Source: Pandoraea iniqua
GTDB taxonomy: Bacteria; Pseudomonadota; Gammaproteobacteria; Burkholderiales; Burkholderiaceae
Direction of reading: 5' to 3'
NCBI RefSeq assembly: GCF_902459685.1
Contig: NZ_CABPSF010000007.1
Location: 1-64,000, forward strand
DNA length: 64,000 nt
How positions within the stretch are numbered: the stretch's first letter is position 1; every line of letters starts with the position of its first letter. A program made the translations under genes and the position numbers. Of the stretch, positions 27,078-36,145 are shown piece after piece. The notes beneath the pieces were generated by a model, which saw only the letters and a list, made by a program, of their open reading frames with translations, was not told the origin of the DNA and did no database searches.

Positions 27078-27722
27078 TCAGGCCGCTGCCGCGGAGGGCG
27101 GCGAACCCGGCCCGGCCCCCTGCGGCACAGGCGTCGGGTCGGCAGGCTCGGCCGACAGGAAGGCGGTGACGAACTCTTCGAGCATCGCCACATCCGGCAG
27201 GGATGACGGGTTGACGTGATGATTCACGAGACAGCCGTCGAACATCAGCACCAGCATGTCGACCAGACGCGCACGCCGTACGCTGTCGCGCGCGAGACTC
27301 GGCGCACTGGCAGCGAGCATGGCCGAGAGCCGCTCGCGAAACCACTGCAACAGTGTCGGGTCGTACGGGTCGCCCGGCGTCACCGTGGCCAGTGCCTGCA
27401 CCAGGTTGTGCGAGAAACCGTTGTCGAGCCGCGGCGTCTCCACCAGCAGGCCGCTGAGCAGGCTGCGCATGCGCGCGTGGGCGCCGTGGGCGGCAAGCAC
27501 TTCGGCTTCGAGCGTGGCAATGCGTGCCTTGAACCAGCGCTCGTAGACGCAGAAGAACACTTGCAGCTTCGCGGTGAAGTAGCTGTAAATGTTCGCGTGC
27601 GAAATACCCGCGCGCTTGGCGATCTGCACCATCGTCGTTTCGACGTACCCCTTCTCGAGAAAAAGGGCGTGCGACGCTTCGAGGATGGCCAGACGAATGT
27701 CTTCTTTCTTGACTTGTGGCAT
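27078..27722 (-). CDS. TetR family transcriptional regulator
   Basis: 214 residues. HTH: IRLAILEASHALFLEKGYVETTMVQIAKRAGISHANIYSYFTAKLQVFFCVYERWF. C-terminal tail is Pro/Gly/Ala-rich. First gene of a two-regulator unit with the LysR gene, and divergent from the MFS exporter at 28477, though 750 bases separate them. Confidence 0.9.
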   Translation of the reverse strand: MPQVKKEDIRLAILEASHALFLEKGYVETTMVQIAKRAGISHANIYSYFTAKLQVFFCVYERWFKARIATLEAEVLAAHGAHARMRSLLSGLLVETPRLDNGFSHNLVQALATVTPGDPYDPTLLQWFRERLSAMLAASAPSLARDSVRRARLVDMLVLMFDGCLVNHHVNPSSLPDVAMLEEFVTAFLSAEPADPTPVPQGAGPGSPPSAAAA

Positions 27723-28476
27723 GAGTAAGCCTGCGCGGGTAGGCCACGCACCTCAATCGAAATTTCTCAACCTCACGCTGAGGTCAATACCGAACGTCAG
27801 CGGGGGTAGTATGCCAGCGCCAACGCAGCTTGCGGCGAAAACTAAGCGCAAACACTCCCCCGGACTTTCCCGGTATTCCAACGCATACAACGCGGTTTGC
27901 GATGACAGACATCGCGTTATGCGCCGGATTACCGCGTATTACGCGCATACCCCATCCCCTCGAAAATCGACAGAAAACGGGCCGCTATGCGATGGCCGGC
28001 TCGCCTCATTTCCGACGAAAAAAGCGCTGCGCCGCGTGTGGCATCAACGGCAGCACGCCTTTATCTGCAAGCCACGGCGGCGATGTTGCCGTGGGACTTA
28101 TCTGATGTTTTAGCGTGCATGCCCGCAGCCCGCGGCATCGTCCTTAGCATGAGGACTTTCCGCTTGCCGCCGTGCCTCCGGGAACCCTTCGTGTCAGCCG
28201 TCACCAGTTCGGCATTCTCATTTTTCAATCGGCATTTTCCGAGCGTGAATCAGGGAGCTGTGAGCGAGACTTTGGCTTCGCGGCGTACCCAGCGATCGCT
28301 CGCCGACAAATGACTGACCGCCTGCTGTCGATAGGCTGTCAGTTAACTGACGGGAAACAGTCATCGTCATATACGACGTGATACGCGATGCCATGCACCA
28401 CGCCGGATCATGGCGCATCGCATTTTTCCGTCTGACACGAAGCCAAGTCCCCGGATGAGCCCGCGCGCCGCTCATC
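27723..28476. other. long non-coding gap with a 14-base palindrome
   Basis: 754 bases with lower GC than the surroundings and no convincing reading frame on either strand. Visible structure: hairpins GCGATG-ACAGA-CATCGC (27899-27915) and CCACGGC-N9-GCCGTGG (28072-28094), and the perfect palindrome GTCAGTTAACTGAC (28338-28351), about 125 bases before the MFS start and well placed as an operator. Could hold a small RNA or a decayed gene; neither can be shown here. Confidence 0.5.
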
Positions 28477-29688
28477 ATGTTCCGTTCCAACGCATCTCCT
28501 TCCCCGGCACCGCACGCTGCCCCATTACGCCGCGCCGATATCTGGCTAATGGCCATGGCCTGCGGGCTGGCGGTCGCCAATCTCAACTACTGTCACCCGA
28601 TGCTCGGCCACATCGGCACGCGCTTCGACACATCGGGCTGGCAACTCTCGCTGGTGCCCGCCGCCGCGCAACTGGGCTACGCAGCGGGTCTGCTGCTGCT
28701 CACCCCGCTGGGCGACCGTGTCGCCGACCGCCGGCGTTTGATCGTGTGGCAGATGCTCGGCCTGTGTGCGTCGCTGCTGCTCGCCGCGTCGGCCCCCCAC
28801 TTCGCGGTACTCGTCATTGCGAGCTTTGCAATCGGCGTAACGGGAACCGTCGCGCAGCACATCCTGCCCCTCGCCGCGCAACTGGCCCCGCCCGAGCGGC
28901 GCGGTGCCGTGGTGGGCACAGTCGTCAGCGGTCTGCTCATCGGCATTCTCGGTGCGCGCACGCTCGCGGGCTGGGTGGCAACGTGGTGGCACTGGCGCGC
29001 CATGTTCGGCATGGCCGCCCTTGCCATGCTGTGCCTCGCGGCCCTGCTCGGCCGACGCTTGCCCTACGCACCACCAACTACGTCGATGACGTACCCCGCG
29101 TTGCTCCGCTCGATGATCACGCTCTTTCGGCGGCACCGTGCGCTCCGGCAGTCGGCGCTCATCGGCGGCCTGCTGTTTGCGGCGTTCAGCGCGTTCTGGT
29201 CGACGCTCACGCTCTGGCTCGCGAGTCCGGTGCATGGGCAGCATGCCGGCGTGGCGGGCACCTTCGGTGTCATCGGTATCGTGGGCGCGCTTGCGGCCCC
29301 GCTTGCCGGACGCCTCACCGATCGCGGCGGACCGCGGCGCGTGCTGTGGGTGGGTATCGGCGCCGTGGTGCTTTCGTTCGCCGCGCTCTGGATCGGGCAG
29401 GCGAGTCTCGCGGGCCTCGCGCTCGGCGTGATCGTGCTCGACCTCGGCGTGCAGACCGGGCAGATCGCCAACCAGACGCGTATCTACGCGCTCGATGCCG
29501 AAGCCACCAGCCGCCTGAATACGCTCTACATGAGTGTGTATTTTCTGATGGGTGCGCTGGGCTCCGCACTGGGCGTGATGGCATGGAGTGCGTGGGGCTG
29601 GGACGGCGTCTGTGCATTCGGGCTGGTGGCCGCCCTGCTCGCCTGCGCCGTGCATGCTTCAGGGACGCGCAGCGCACGCTTCTTGTGA
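28477..29688 (+). CDS. MFS transporter (drug/arabinose-efflux type)
   Basis: 403 residues with about twelve hydrophobic segments. MFS motif A-like loop TPLGDRVADRRRLIVWQ between helices 2 and 3 (about 73-90), and GRLTDRGGPRRVLWVG in the second half. Resembles YnfM/AraJ-like exporters. Start ATG at 28477 preceded by a weak site. Followed by three 11-base repeats. Substrate unknown. Confidence 0.88.
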   Translation: MFRSNASPSPAPHAAPLRRADIWLMAMACGLAVANLNYCHPMLGHIGTRFDTSGWQLSLVPAAAQLGYAAGLLLLTPLGDRVADRRRLIVWQMLGLCASLLLAASAPHFAVLVIASFAIGVTGTVAQHILPLAAQLAPPERRGAVVGTVVSGLLIGILGARTLAGWVATWWHWRAMFGMAALAMLCLAALLGRRLPYAPPTTSMTYPALLRSMITLFRRHRALRQSALIGGLLFAAFSAFWSTLTLWLASPVHGQHAGVAGTFGVIGIVGALAAPLAGRLTDRGGPRRVLWVGIGAVVLSFAALWIGQASLAGLALGVIVLDLGVQTGQIANQTRIYALDAEATSRLNTLYMSVYFLMGALGSALGVMAWSAWGWDGVCAFGLVAALLACAVHASGTRSARFL

Positions 29689-30017
29689 TGCGCCAAGAGC
29701 GGCACTGAAGCGGCACTAAAGCGGCATGCAATCGCTTTTCACGCGGCCTCGTCCGCGTGTCCTACATCGCCGTCCTTCAGCGCGTGTCAGCGCCTTCCTA
29801 CATAGTTCGGAGTGCATCACATACGCAAACCCATGTACTAAAGTTAACTAACGCTGCTTGCGTAGTTCGAGACGATTGCGTTCGCGAAGTGGCCCCCGCG
29901 GGGCCATTACAAAGACTTACAAGATCGCGCGATCTAATTCACGCATCGAGCGTCGAACCCTTGTCTATCCATGATGACGACGGGTGGGATGAACACTACC
30001 CTCGCAAGGAGGTCATG
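29689..30017. other. intergenic region with 11-base repeats and a GC palindrome
   Basis: 329 bases. At 29698-29728 the unit AGCGGCACTGA recurs with period 11 (AGCGGCACTAA, AGCGGCATG). TGGCCCC-CGC-GGGGCCA forms a hairpin at 29890-29906 with no T-run. An AT-rich ACTAAAGTTAACTAACG block near 29838-29854 could hold the promoter for the envelope genes. AAGGAGG at 30006-30012 is a strong ribosome site. Confidence 0.45.
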
Positions 30018-30506
30018 ATGCGAACTAACCGAACTGACGCTAATTCCGGCGTCGCTACCAATACGCAACAGGGCGCAACACGCGCATCGAGTGCGCCGCG
30101 TCCGCTGCGTCCATCTACGCGACGCGTGGCTTCCGCGGTGACCGCGACGGGTTTCGCCGCGGTGCTGCTCACCATCGCGGGCTGCGCGTACCAAGCGCCG
30201 CCGCAACCTCGTCTGCCGTATCGCGGCAACGAGTCGACCAACCCGGCGTATCAGCCGAACTGTGGGCCGCCGCCTTATCCGGCCGGGTCACCGTGCAGCC
30301 CGTACGCTGCACCGCCGGTACCAGTGGCACCGGCGACCGACGCTTACGGGCGTCCGTACCCGCCGACCGATGGCTATGGCCGACCGTATCCGTCCGATGC
30401 TCAAGGGCGTCCGTATCCGCCGCCGCCCCCGCCTCCTGCGTATCAGGAGAGCAACCCGGCCAATGGTATGGGCGCACCGGAGAACGGGTCTGACACGGCC
30501 CACTGA
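30018..30506 (+). CDS. Pro/Tyr-rich lipoprotein with YGRPYP repeats
   Basis: 162 residues from ATG 30018, chosen because AAGGAGG leaves only two bases before the ATG at 30015 but five before 30018. A long N-region (about 36 residues) precedes the hydrophobic segment and the lipobox LTIAGC (Cys 56), so it should be lipidated and exported. The mature part is low-complexity with three Y/Q-GRPYP units and a poly-Pro run. Function unknown. First of three small rightward envelope genes. Confidence 0.75.
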   Translation: MRTNRTDANSGVATNTQQGATRASSAPRPLRPSTRRVASAVTATGFAAVLLTIAGCAYQAPPQPRLPYRGNESTNPAYQPNCGPPPYPAGSPCSPYAAPPVPVAPATDAYGRPYPPTDGYGRPYPSDAQGRPYPPPPPPPAYQESNPANGMGAPENGSDTAH

Positions 30507-30596
30507 TGCATTCCACGAACAGCAGGCCCGCACGATCGAATCGGGTGTGGCCTGCAAGACCCGGGGCACCGTGCCCCTTTGAAGGAGCCATGCTTC

Positions 30597-30842
30597 ATGA
30601 AAACGACTCAACAACGGATCTCGCGCACTGCCGGCACCCTGCTTCTCGGGGCTGCGCTGATCGGCTCGCTGGCAGGATGCGGCGGCATGACGCCGCGTGA
30701 GTCACGTAACACCGCCGTGGGTGCCGGTGTCGGCGCGCTTGGCGGCGCACTGATCTCCGGCGGCGACCTCGGCACGACCGTCGGGGGTGCCGTGGTCGGT
30801 GGCGTGATCGGTAACGTCGTGACGGGCGACCGCCGCCGCTGA
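30597..30842 (+). CDS. glycine-zipper lipoprotein (OsmB-like)
   Basis: 81 residues. Signal with lipobox SLAGC (Cys 28), then a glycine zipper AVGAGVGALGGALISGG...VGGAVVGGVIGNVVTGD, as in OsmB/YmgG-type outer-membrane lipoproteins induced by osmotic or envelope stress. ATG 30597 follows GAAGGAG by nine bases. Small and easily missed, but the architecture is clear. Confidence 0.85.
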   Translation: MKTTQQRISRTAGTLLLGAALIGSLAGCGGMTPRESRNTAVGAGVGALGGALISGGDLGTTVGGAVVGGVIGNVVTGDRRR

Positions 30843-30898
30843 TCGGCGCCCGACGTTGCGCCCCGCCCTACCTCATGACATTCAGGAGAAAGTGCGAC

Positions 30899-31477
30899 AT
30901 GACCACTTCCGAAACCAAACGCCAACGTTCGCTGAGAACGATTGAAACCCTGCGCACGCGCCGTATCGGCCGCGCGACGTTAGCCGCGATCACGCTCTGT
31001 GCCGGTGCCGCGGCGCTCTCGCTGGCCGCGCTGCCGAGCTACGCGCAGACGCGCGCACCGATCAACGGCGTGGTGCCGACAACACCGACGGCACCGCCGC
31101 CGCCCGCCGCCGGCCCCGACTTCGGCGATGCCGCCGACCAGAACGCCGCGCTCGGCCTGTATTTGCAGCGCTCGTTCGACGCTATCGATACCAATCACGA
31201 CGGCAAGATCGACCGCAATGAATGGGCGGCCTATCAACGCAGTCAACTGGAAGCCCGGCGCGCCACCTTCGAGCGCTACTTCAAGGCGGCCGACAAGGAT
31301 GGCGACGGCTATCTGAGCCGTGACGAGGTCGCCGCCACCGAGCCATTCCTGTACCAGCATTTCGACGAGATCGACGTCAATCACGACGGCAAACTCTCAC
31401 CCGCCGAGATTCGCGCCTACTTCCGCCGCTACTATCACGAGCGCTCTCAGGCCGACGCAGCCACAACGAAGCCCTGA
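30899..31477 (+). CDS. exported EF-hand calcium-binding protein
   Basis: 192 residues. Basic N-terminus, hydrophobic segment, likely cleavage at SYAQ-T (about 50). Three EF-hand loops: DTNHDGKIDRNE (97-108), DKDGDGYLSRDE (132-143) and DVNHDGKLSPAE (159-170), each with the expected acidic positions 1, 3, 5 and 12. The RBS AGGAG at 30884-30888 supports 30899 over 30875. Probably periplasmic calcium sensing or buffering. Same direction as the two lipoproteins, within 60 bases. Confidence 0.85.
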   Translation: MTTSETKRQRSLRTIETLRTRRIGRATLAAITLCAGAAALSLAALPSYAQTRAPINGVVPTTPTAPPPPAAGPDFGDAADQNAALGLYLQRSFDAIDTNHDGKIDRNEWAAYQRSQLEARRATFERYFKAADKDGDGYLSRDEVAATEPFLYQHFDEIDVNHDGKLSPAEIRAYFRRYYHERSQADAATTKP

Positions 31478-31526
31478 ACCGGGTCAGGCGGCAAGTACAA
31501 ACCGCCTCGCTCCGGTGAATAAAAAA

Positions 31527-31557
31527 ACGCCACGGCAACCGATTGCCGTGGCGTTTT
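31527..31557. terminator. bidirectional terminator
   Basis: ACGCCACGGCAA (31527-31538), loop CCGA, TTGCCGTGGCGT (31543-31554): a perfect 12-pair stem flanked by A-run and T-run. It serves the EF-hand gene on the plus strand and the DUF3100 gene on the minus strand, where the T-run is longer. Confidence 0.95.
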
Positions 31558-31650
31558 CTATTCAGACTTCGGCCCCCGGCGGTCGACCACCGGAGGCTTC
31601 ACATCACGGGCGCTCGTTTCAAGCGCCCATGACACACCCCATGACACACA

Positions 31651-33021
31651 TTACGGATGCGTGAAGAACTGCGCGATCACCGCTGCACCCATAAAGGTGC
31701 CGGCGTTCGCGAGGAACGACACGACCACGATGCGCCAGCCCAGCTTGCGGAAAGCAGGCACATCCTTGGCAACCGACAGACCGGCGAAGGTCAGCATCGG
31801 CGTCACCAGCGACAGGAAGTTGATCTTGCCGGTGAACTGCTCGACGATCGGCGCGTACGGGAAGGCCGGCGACGTCAGGAACATGGCGACCAACGACACC
31901 CAGCACACGGCCGGCACCTTGCGGCGCGTGATGTAGTACAGCGCTTCGCCCACGAGCACGGCGCCGATGATGACGAGCATGCCCGGCACACCGTCGATGA
32001 ACGACGTCTTGAAGGCCATGCTGTTACCCAGCAGCGCCAGCGCGCCCGAGAACACCCAGGCGAACAGACGCGCGCCGAAGTTCATGTCGACGGTGTGCGC
32101 CTTGCTGGCTTGCTTGAGTTCCTGTGCGGCTTCGGCGTCGGCCACGGCAGCGGCTTCGGCGTTGGCACGGCCACGCTTGGTCATGCGGCCCAGCACCGGC
32201 TCCATCACGCGATAGCCCCAGACGGCGAGCGGCAGCGAGATGAACAGCGTGAAGTACGTACCGATGGTCGTCGTGATCAGGTTCGACGCCGCGGCAAACG
32301 TGGCGACTTCCTTGGCGACTTCCGGCGTCTGCTGTGCCGCGATGGCGCCGGCAGCAGCGGCCATCATCGAGCCCGAACCCACACCGGCACCCATCGCGAG
32401 CGCGTGCGGATTGAAGATGTTCAGGCTGGCGATAAAGCCGGCGAACAGCGAGATGAACACGGCACCGAAGATCGTACCGGTCAGGTACTCGGCCAGCACG
32501 CCACGGCCTTCCGGCGAATCGAAGCCGTACTTTTCGCCGATGATCGCGAGGCTCGGCTCACGGCCGACCGAGAAGGTCGCGCCGATGGCTTCGCGCTTGA
32601 TGCCGAGCATCAGGGCGACCGGCAGGCCGAGGATGATCGTGCCGACGAAGTGGCCGAACTCCTGGAACACCAGTGCCCAACCGGCGGCCACGAGCTTGGG
32701 CAGCGAGCCGCCCACGAGCAGGCCGAGCTTGGCGACGAAGAGCAGCAGCGCCGGTTGCAGAATGGCGGCAGCCTTATGTTGCATCGGCAGATCGATCTGC
32801 GCGAAGCGCGGCAGACGTGCCGACGACAAACCGAGCGCGGCGCCGAGCAACAACGCCCAGACCATCGGCAACAGCACGATCTTGCCGTGACCGGCCTTGA
32901 TACTGATTGCGCCAATCAGCTCTGCGATCACGAGAATCACGATCGCCCATACGTACAGGCGCACGCCATCACTGAAGGCGCCCCCTTGCGGCTTGGCCGC
33001 GTTTTGTTCCATGACTGCCAT
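31651..33021 (-). CDS. DUF3100 family multipass membrane protein, putative transporter
   Basis: 456 residues, about ten to twelve hydrophobic segments, with a charged Ala/Glu-rich cytoplasmic loop around 285-310. I assign DUF3100 from overall pattern; substrate is not established. The ATG at 33019-33021 has GGAGA just before; an upstream in-frame GTG would lie on that site. Next to a catabolic dehydrogenase pair in the same direction, so it may import their substrate. Confidence 0.7.
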   Translation of the reverse strand: MAVMEQNAAKPQGGAFSDGVRLYVWAIVILVIAELIGAISIKAGHGKIVLLPMVWALLLGAALGLSSARLPRFAQIDLPMQHKAAAILQPALLLFVAKLGLLVGGSLPKLVAAGWALVFQEFGHFVGTIILGLPVALMLGIKREAIGATFSVGREPSLAIIGEKYGFDSPEGRGVLAEYLTGTIFGAVFISLFAGFIASLNIFNPHALAMGAGVGSGSMMAAAAGAIAAQQTPEVAKEVATFAAASNLITTTIGTYFTLFISLPLAVWGYRVMEPVLGRMTKRGRANAEAAAVADAEAAQELKQASKAHTVDMNFGARLFAWVFSGALALLGNSMAFKTSFIDGVPGMLVIIGAVLVGEALYYITRRKVPAVCWVSLVAMFLTSPAFPYAPIVEQFTGKINFLSLVTPMLTFAGLSVAKDVPAFRKLGWRIVVVSFLANAGTFMGAAVIAQFFTHP

Positions 33022-33517
33022 CTGGGTCTCCACTGCACTTGCTGTTGAACCGGTCCGGTGCCATCCGGTCGACCGGACGGGGTACGAACAATTCGGTGAT
33101 TAACGTTGTAAGTAACCGCTGGTCAATGCTGGATCAACCGGTGGTCGAGGTAATTCGACGCGCCGTCCGCCCGACTGCTGCGGACTTCCCCCACAGCGCC
33201 TCGCAGCGACATGTTGGCACGCCTCGGTGACAGTAACAGCGCCCCGCGCAGAACCACCCGAAGGGCGGCATTATACGCGGGTAAAAAACCCCTTCAGGCC
33301 ACGAATCTCGCAGGCTGAAACGGCGACGCGACAAACGGGGCCTCACGGCCGGCGCCTGACACGTTAACCTCACTTTCCAAACAACTACCGACAAGAAGAC
33401 AGCACATTCTCATGGCTTGGGCGCGGCTCCCGTACAACGGGAAAGCGGCGGGAAACCAGCGGGCGCGCGGCCGGAAGCCGCACGCCCTGCGCGTCAAGCC
33501 ATCAGACCATCAAACGA
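33022..33517 (-). promoter_or_regulatory. promoter and leader of the DUF3100 gene
   Basis: 496 bases. On the minus strand a -10 TATAAT (33270-33275) is paired with CTGAAG (33292-33297) at 16 bases. The leader has the palindrome TCCGGTCGACCGGA (33064-33077), 43 bases before the ATG, and a small GCCGCCC-TTCG-GGGTGG-type hairpin near 33252-33270. Bases 33400-33517 are downstream of the aldehyde dehydrogenase; no clear terminator there. Confidence 0.5.
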
Positions 33518-35032
33518 TCAGACGTAACCGAACGGCGTGGCCGGGTTGGCGGCCGTCTCGACCCACACGCTCTTGGTCTGCGTGTATTCGTACAGCGCTT
33601 CCACGCCGCTGGAGCGGCCGTAGCCACTGTGGCCGTAGCCACCAAACGGCGACGCCACGTTGATCGTCTTGTAGCCGTTGATCCAGAACGTACCGGCGTT
33701 GACCTGCGCGGCCACGCGATGCGCGCGGGCGACGTCCTGCGTCCAGACGGCACCGGCCAGACCGAACTCGCTGTCGTTGGCGATCGCCAGCGCCTCTTCT
33801 TCCGTGTCGAACGGAATGGCGACCACCACCGGCCCGAAGATTTCGGTGCGCGCCACGCCCATCTGATTGTTCGCGTCGGCCAGCACCGTCGGGCGCACGA
33901 AGAAGCCGCCGTCGCTGCGCTGCTGCGAACCGGCCGCGAGACGCGCCCCGCCCGCCACCCCAGCGTCGATCATGTTCATCACATGCTGATACTGGTTGCG
34001 GTTGCAGATCGGGCCGACTTCGGTCGCGTCGTCCAACGGCTCGCCCACACGAATCTTTTCAGCACCGCGCGCCAGCATCTCGATCATCTCGTCATACACG
34101 CCGCGCTGCACCAGCAGGCGCGAACCCGCCACGCAGCTCTGGCCGGCGCTCGAGAAGATGGCCGCCTGCGCGCCAAGGCAAGCACGCTTGAGGTCGGCAT
34201 CGTTAAACACGATATTGGCCGACTTGCCGCCCAGTTCCAGCACGCTCGGCAACAGGCGCTGCGCCGCTGCCGTAGCGATCTTGCTGCCGGTTGCGGGCGA
34301 ACCCACGAACACCACTTTCTTGATGACCGGATGCGAGATCGCGGCTTGCCCGGTCGTGTGACCGAAGCCCGCGAGCACGTTGATCAGGCCGCGCGGCAGG
34401 CCGGCTTGTTCGGCCAGTGCTGCCACCGCCAGCGAGCTGGCCGGGGTCAGTTCCGACGGCTTGAGCAGCACGCCGTTGCCCATGGCGATTGCCGGGGCGA
34501 GTTGCCAGCCGCAGGTAAACACCGGCGCATTCCACGGCGTGATCTGCAACACCACGCCCATCGCTTCGCGGCGCGTGTAGTTCAGGTGCGTGCTCGGCAC
34601 GGGAATCACGTCGCCGAAGAACTTGTCGGTCCAGCCGGCGTAGTACTCGAACATTTCGGCGACCTTGCCGACTTCGCCACGGCAATCGCGAATCGGCTTG
34701 CCCGCGCCGATCGACTCGAGCTGCGCCAGCGCTTCGGCGTTCTCACGAACCTTCGCGCCAATGGCTTGCATGACACGGCCGCGTGCGGCGTGCGTCAGGG
34801 CCCACCAGGTCTTTTGTGCGGCTTGCGCCGCCTCGGCGGCCTGCGCCACCACGTCGGCGCCCGCGTCGCGGTAAGCCAGTACCGTCTGACCGGTAGCCGG
34901 GTTCACGATGTCGATCGTGCTCTCGCCGGTGCCCGTGACCAGCTCACCGTTGACGTACGAACCGATGGTCGTGGCGTTGGGGAAGAACTTTGCGAATGCG
35001 CCAAGCAAAGCGGCGGCTTGGTTGTCTGCCAT
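33518..35032 (-). CDS. aldehyde dehydrogenase (betaine/aminobutyraldehyde type)
   Basis: 504 residues. TPWNAPVFTCGWQLAPAIAMGN near 168-189, NAD loop FVGSPATGSKIA, base Glu in LELGGKSANIV, nucleophile Cys in SSAGQSCVAGSRL near 305, EIFGPVVVAIPF. Oxidises an aldehyde to an acid with NAD(P)+. Downstream of the hydroxyisobutyrate-dehydrogenase-like gene, separated by a hairpin and a heptamer repeat. Substrate cannot be read from the sequence. Confidence 0.9.
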   Translation of the reverse strand: MADNQAAALLGAFAKFFPNATTIGSYVNGELVTGTGESTIDIVNPATGQTVLAYRDAGADVVAQAAEAAQAAQKTWWALTHAARGRVMQAIGAKVRENAEALAQLESIGAGKPIRDCRGEVGKVAEMFEYYAGWTDKFFGDVIPVPSTHLNYTRREAMGVVLQITPWNAPVFTCGWQLAPAIAMGNGVLLKPSELTPASSLAVAALAEQAGLPRGLINVLAGFGHTTGQAAISHPVIKKVVFVGSPATGSKIATAAAQRLLPSVLELGGKSANIVFNDADLKRACLGAQAAIFSSAGQSCVAGSRLLVQRGVYDEMIEMLARGAEKIRVGEPLDDATEVGPICNRNQYQHVMNMIDAGVAGGARLAAGSQQRSDGGFFVRPTVLADANNQMGVARTEIFGPVVVAIPFDTEEEALAIANDSEFGLAGAVWTQDVARAHRVAAQVNAGTFWINGYKTINVASPFGGYGHSGYGRSSGVEALYEYTQTKSVWVETAANPATPFGYV

Positions 35033-35050
35033 GAAAATAACTCCGTGCGA

Positions 35051-35108
35051 TACGTGGTACGTGATACGTGATACACCCCGAGGCGGCAGTTACAGCCCCT
35101 CGGAGTGT
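35051..35108 (-). repeat. heptamer repeat and intercistronic hairpin
   Basis: TACGTGG, TACGTGA, TACGTGA run in tandem at 35051-35071. Next to them ACAC-c-CCGAGG (35073-35083) pairs with CCTCGG-a-GTGT (35098-35108), an 11-position stem with one internal mismatch. Both lie in the 92 bases between the dehydrogenase pair and would be transcribed on the minus strand. Confidence 0.65.
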
Positions 35109-35124
35109 CAATGAATGGGTGAAA

Positions 35125-36006
35125 TTACGCGCGACCGGCTTCGATGAACTGCACGATGCGGTTGAAGTCTTCGTCGTCACCGACCGAGGCTGCGCTGGCG
35201 GCCCACAAGCGGCCGACTTCGGCCGACAGCGGCCCGGTATCCAGCGTGCCGGTCTGCTCGGCGAGCGCGATGGCCAAGCGCACGTCCTTGCGCATGAGCT
35301 TCATCGTGAAGCCCGAGTCGAACGCGTCGTTCAGAATCCACGTCGGGTAATTGGTCTGCGTAATGCCGCTGCGGCCCGAGCCGGCGTTCAGGCCTTCGAG
35401 CACCTGCGCGGGCTCCACACCCGCCGCCGTGGCCAGACGCATCGCTTCACCCGCCACGATCAGATGCGCGGCGCACATCAGGTTGTTGATGAGCTTGGTC
35501 ACATGGCCCGCACCCACATCGCCGATGTGCACGCGCTTGGCCGACATCGTTGCCAGCACCGGCTCGATGCGGGCGATGTCGTCGACCGAGCCGCCCAGCA
35601 CCATCGTGAGCGTGCCGTTCAGCGCGCCCTTCGGGCCACCCGAGACCGGTGCATCGACCAGCGCGATACCTTTCTCGCGCAGCGTCACCGCCAGCGCCCG
35701 CGTGCTTTGCGGATCGGCCGTGGACGTGTCGATCACGATCAGCCCTTCGCGGCCGTTGGCGGCAATGCCGTCGGCACCGTTCACCACGGCTTCGACAACC
35801 TGCGAGGTCGGCAGCGAGAGCACGAGCGCGTCGGCTTCGCGGGTCAGTTCCGCGACCGAATTGCGCAAGCCGATACCCGCCTCCGCCAGCGCCGCCCCGG
35901 CGGCCGGCGACGGATCGAAACCGAGCACCGTGAAGCCGCCGCGCTGTAACGACAGCGCCATGCCACGCCCCATATTGCCCAGACCGACCACTCCGATGAT
36001 TTTCAT
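35125..36006 (-). CDS. 3-hydroxyisobutyrate dehydrogenase / tartronate-semialdehyde-reductase-like enzyme
   Basis: 293 residues. Rossmann motif GVVGLGNMGRGMALSL (residues 5-20), substrate loop DAPVSGGPKGA (about 117-127), and the catalytic Lys in GHVTKLINNL (near 170). The beta-hydroxyacid dehydrogenase family oxidises or reduces short 3-hydroxyacids. With the aldehyde dehydrogenase it could turn a hydroxyacid into an oxidised acid. Confidence 0.88.
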   Translation of the reverse strand: MKIIGVVGLGNMGRGMALSLQRGGFTVLGFDPSPAAGAALAEAGIGLRNSVAELTREADALVLSLPTSQVVEAVVNGADGIAANGREGLIVIDTSTADPQSTRALAVTLREKGIALVDAPVSGGPKGALNGTLTMVLGGSVDDIARIEPVLATMSAKRVHIGDVGAGHVTKLINNLMCAAHLIVAGEAMRLATAAGVEPAQVLEGLNAGSGRSGITQTNYPTWILNDAFDSGFTMKLMRKDVRLAIALAEQTGTLDTGPLSAEVGRLWAASAASVGDDEDFNRIVQFIEAGRA

Positions 36007-36117
36007 GTTGACTCCAGTTTCACTGCGAGAATGGCGCCGCCCCCACGGGCGATGCCGCGTTGTTCCGCCCCCCGGTCTGCACCGGCGGGTTGTTGATTCA
36101 TAACACGCTATTATTTT

Positions 36118-36133
36118 GGAATACTACGGAATA
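36118..36133 (-). promoter_or_regulatory. direct repeat GGAATA, one helical turn apart
   Basis: GGAATA at 36118-36123 and 36128-36133 in an AT-rich block within the 139-base gap between the VOC gene and the dehydrogenase. It suggests that the dehydrogenase pair has its own promoter rather than being read only through from the VOC gene. Confidence 0.35.
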
Positions 36134-36145
36134 TTCAGGGAGACA

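Noticed and set aside
27830-28105. 91-codon frame in the long gap
   Set aside because: No ribosome site or recognisable fold; alternative frames are equally open. Left as non-coding.
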